DNA of 7,358 nucleotides, from assembly GCA_947176285.1 (NCBI GenBank), contig CAMWQF010000140.1, positions 1 through 7,358 on the forward strand, written 5' to 3'. Of this stretch, positions 5,995 through 7,358 are shown piece by piece. The stretch comes from an uncultured Porphyromonadaceae bacterium. Its GTDB lineage: Bacteria; Bacteroidota; Bacteroidia; Bacteroidales; Muribaculaceae. Within the stretch, counting starts at the first letter, position 1; each line of letters opens with the position of its first letter. The notes beneath the pieces were generated by a model. That model was given only the letters and a program-made list of their open reading frames with translations, had not been told where the DNA came from and did not search any database. A program made the translations under genes and the position numbers.

Positions 5995-7358
5995 ATGACT
6001 TCTTTCATCATTGCGCTTAGCGCGCTAATATTAGGATATTTCATCTATGGCGGAGTTGTGGAGCGCGTGTTCCGCACCGATCCTTCACGCCCTACTCCTG
6101 CCAAAACAATGGCAGATGGCATCGACTACGTTGAGATGCCTACATGGAAGGTATATCTAATTCAGTTTCTGAACATTGCAGGCGTCGGACCTATTTTCGG
6201 TGCCATAATGGGCATAATGTATGGTCCGGCTGCTTTCCTTTGGATTGTACTTGGCACTATCTTTGCCGGAGCGGTCCATGATTTTATGTCAGGAATGATT
6301 TCTCTTCGTCTTGGAGGAAAGTCCCTTCCTGAGATTGTTGGCAGCGAACTCGGGAAGAAAGTGAAAATAGTGATGAGTGTTTTCACATGCATCCTTTTGG
6401 TGATGGTGATAGCTGTTTTTGTACGAACCCCAGCCAACCTTCTTGCTACTCTTACTCCTGAACATCTCAATGCAACGTTCTGGGCGATATGCATTTTCCT
6501 CTATTATATACTCGCTACGCTCCTTCCGGTAGATAAACTTATCGGAAACCTCTATCCCATCTTTGGCTTCGCACTATTGTTTATGGCTGTAGGCATTATG
6601 GGATATATGATAGTAAATTCTGTTCCTATTCCCGATGGTTTCTCTGAAGGTTTGTTCAATCGCCATCCTTCCGGAGAGGCTGCACCGATCTTTCCTATGA
6701 TGTGCATCTCCATTGCTTGCGGCGCGATATCCGGTTTTCACGCTACCCAAAGTCCAATGATGGCACGCTGTCTCAATAATGAGAAGCATGGCAGAAAAGT
6801 GTTTTATGGTGCAATGGTTTCTGAAGGAATCGTCGCTCTCATCTGGGCTGCAGCAGCAATCGCTTTCACCGGAGGATATGACAAACTTGCGGGATACATG
6901 GCAGAGAACGGTTCGGATGCTGGAATCCTTGTGCATGAGGTTTGCGTTACTTGGCTTGGTACTTTTGGAGGTATTTTAGCGATTCTCGGTGTTATCGCTG
7001 CTCCTATCACCACCGGAGATACTGCCATGCGCAGTCTCCGCCTGATTATTGCAGATTCAATCGGACTCGAACAAAAGAAATTCATCAAGCGTCTGCTTGT
7101 GACTCTTCCTATTGTAGGTGTTTGTTATCTGCTTTTGAATATCAACTTCGACGTACTTTGGAGATACTTTGCTTGGTGTAATCAGACACTGTCTATCTTC
7201 ACGCTCTGGGCATGCAGTGTCTACCTTGCACGCTACCGCAAGGCATACCTTATCACTATGATACCGGCTATGTTCATGACTGCTCTTTGCGTCAGTTTCA
7301 TCTGTTATGCTCCTCTTGGAGCATATGTTAAGGGTGTGGGACTACCCGTTGAAGCAAG
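5995..7358 (+). CDS. cstA: CstA-family carbon starvation/peptide transporter, 3' end missing
   Basis: This reading frame runs off the right edge after about 454 codons without a stop. The protein is a polytopic inner-membrane transporter of the CstA family. The visible signatures are an N-terminal membrane helix ending FIYGGVVERVF, the segment NIAGVGPIFGAIMG, the VHDFMSGMISLRLGG loop, and SGFHATQSPMMARCL followed by a KHGRKVFYGAMVSEGIVALIW stretch whose family match is clear; later comes IAAPITTGDTAMRSLRLI. The Escherichia coli member is about 700 residues; the shorter Bacteroidetes type, to which this appears to belong, is probably only a few tens of residues longer than what is visible. Family members transport peptides or pyruvate and are induced on carbon starvation. 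The ATG at 5995 directly precedes the first membrane helix. The gene is GC-richer than the operon before it and is separated by 86 bp, so it is probably not part of that system. Confidence 0.9.
   Translation, partial: MTSFIIALSALILGYFIYGGVVERVFRTDPSRPTPAKTMADGIDYVEMPTWKVYLIQFLNIAGVGPIFGAIMGIMYGPAAFLWIVLGTIFAGAVHDFMSGMISLRLGGKSLPEIVGSELGKKVKIVMSVFTCILLVMVIAVFVRTPANLLATLTPEHLNATFWAICIFLYYILATLLPVDKLIGNLYPIFGFALLFMAVGIMGYMIVNSVPIPDGFSEGLFNRHPSGEAAPIFPMMCISIACGAISGFHATQSPMMARCLNNEKHGRKVFYGAMVSEGIVALIWAAAAIAFTGGYDKLAGYMAENGSDAGILVHEVCVTWLGTFGGILAILGVIAAPITTGDTAMRSLRLIIADSIGLEQKKFIKRLLVTLPIVGVCYLLLNINFDVLWRYFAWCNQTLSIFTLWACSVYLARYRKAYLITMIPAMFMTALCVSFICYAPLGAYVKGVGLPVEA

Noticed and set aside
6162..6494. 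Minus-strand open frames of 110, 120 and 94 codons between 6162 and 7088
   Set aside because: They lie opposite cstA, whose plus-strand translation is clearly a CstA-family transporter; their products show no recognisable domain and look like shadows of codon bias.

Overview
The window looks like chromosomal DNA from a gut-type Bacteroidales. The grounds are a TPR/AraC hybrid sensor-regulator, a fimbrillin-like lipoprotein, a TAnnTTTG-type promoter, and start codons without Shine-Dalgarno sequences. Muribaculaceae or Bacteroidaceae are guesses; the sequence alone does not fix the family. All real genes are on the + strand.

Region 1 (38-1636) is a membrane-anchored regulator: lipoprotein-type signal peptide, TPR-like periplasmic region, one transmembrane helix and a cytoplasmic AraC-type DNA-binding domain. 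Region 2 (1637-1815) is a control region. It holds a weak terminator, two perfect 13-bp direct repeats (AAAATTGTCGCAT) exactly 21 bp apart, and a Bacteroidetes promoter just downstream. The repeats are the natural candidate operator for the regulator.

Region 3 (1816-5908) is a tight six-gene operon: an unlisted 41-aa peptide, a fimbrillin-family lipoprotein, an HPr-kinase-like kinase, a soluble S26-like peptidase with a Ser-His rather than Ser-Lys arrangement, a PqqD-like protein, and a PF14907-type nucleotidyltransferase. After a 24-nt gap behind the peptide gene, every junction overlaps by 1-8 nt. The peptide has a YxxP motif, an acidic/hydrophobic leader-like stretch and a T-G-S junction ahead of a short Gly/Asp/Trp tail ending in Trp-Trp. 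My reading is a RiPP-like system. PqqD would present the leader, the kinase and nucleotidyltransferase would decorate the core (as reported for their relatives in paeninodin-type lasso peptide clusters), and the S26-like protein would cleave it. No lasso cyclase, transglutaminase-like lasso protease or exporter lies in the window, so this is not a canonical lasso cluster. The lipoprotein could be the surface partner or display scaffold. This is inferred from gene content and not demonstrated.

Region 4 (5995 to the right edge) is a CstA-family transporter, cut off by the window end, after an 86-bp AT-rich spacer. It looks like ordinary housekeeping or nutrient-uptake DNA with a higher GC content than the operon.
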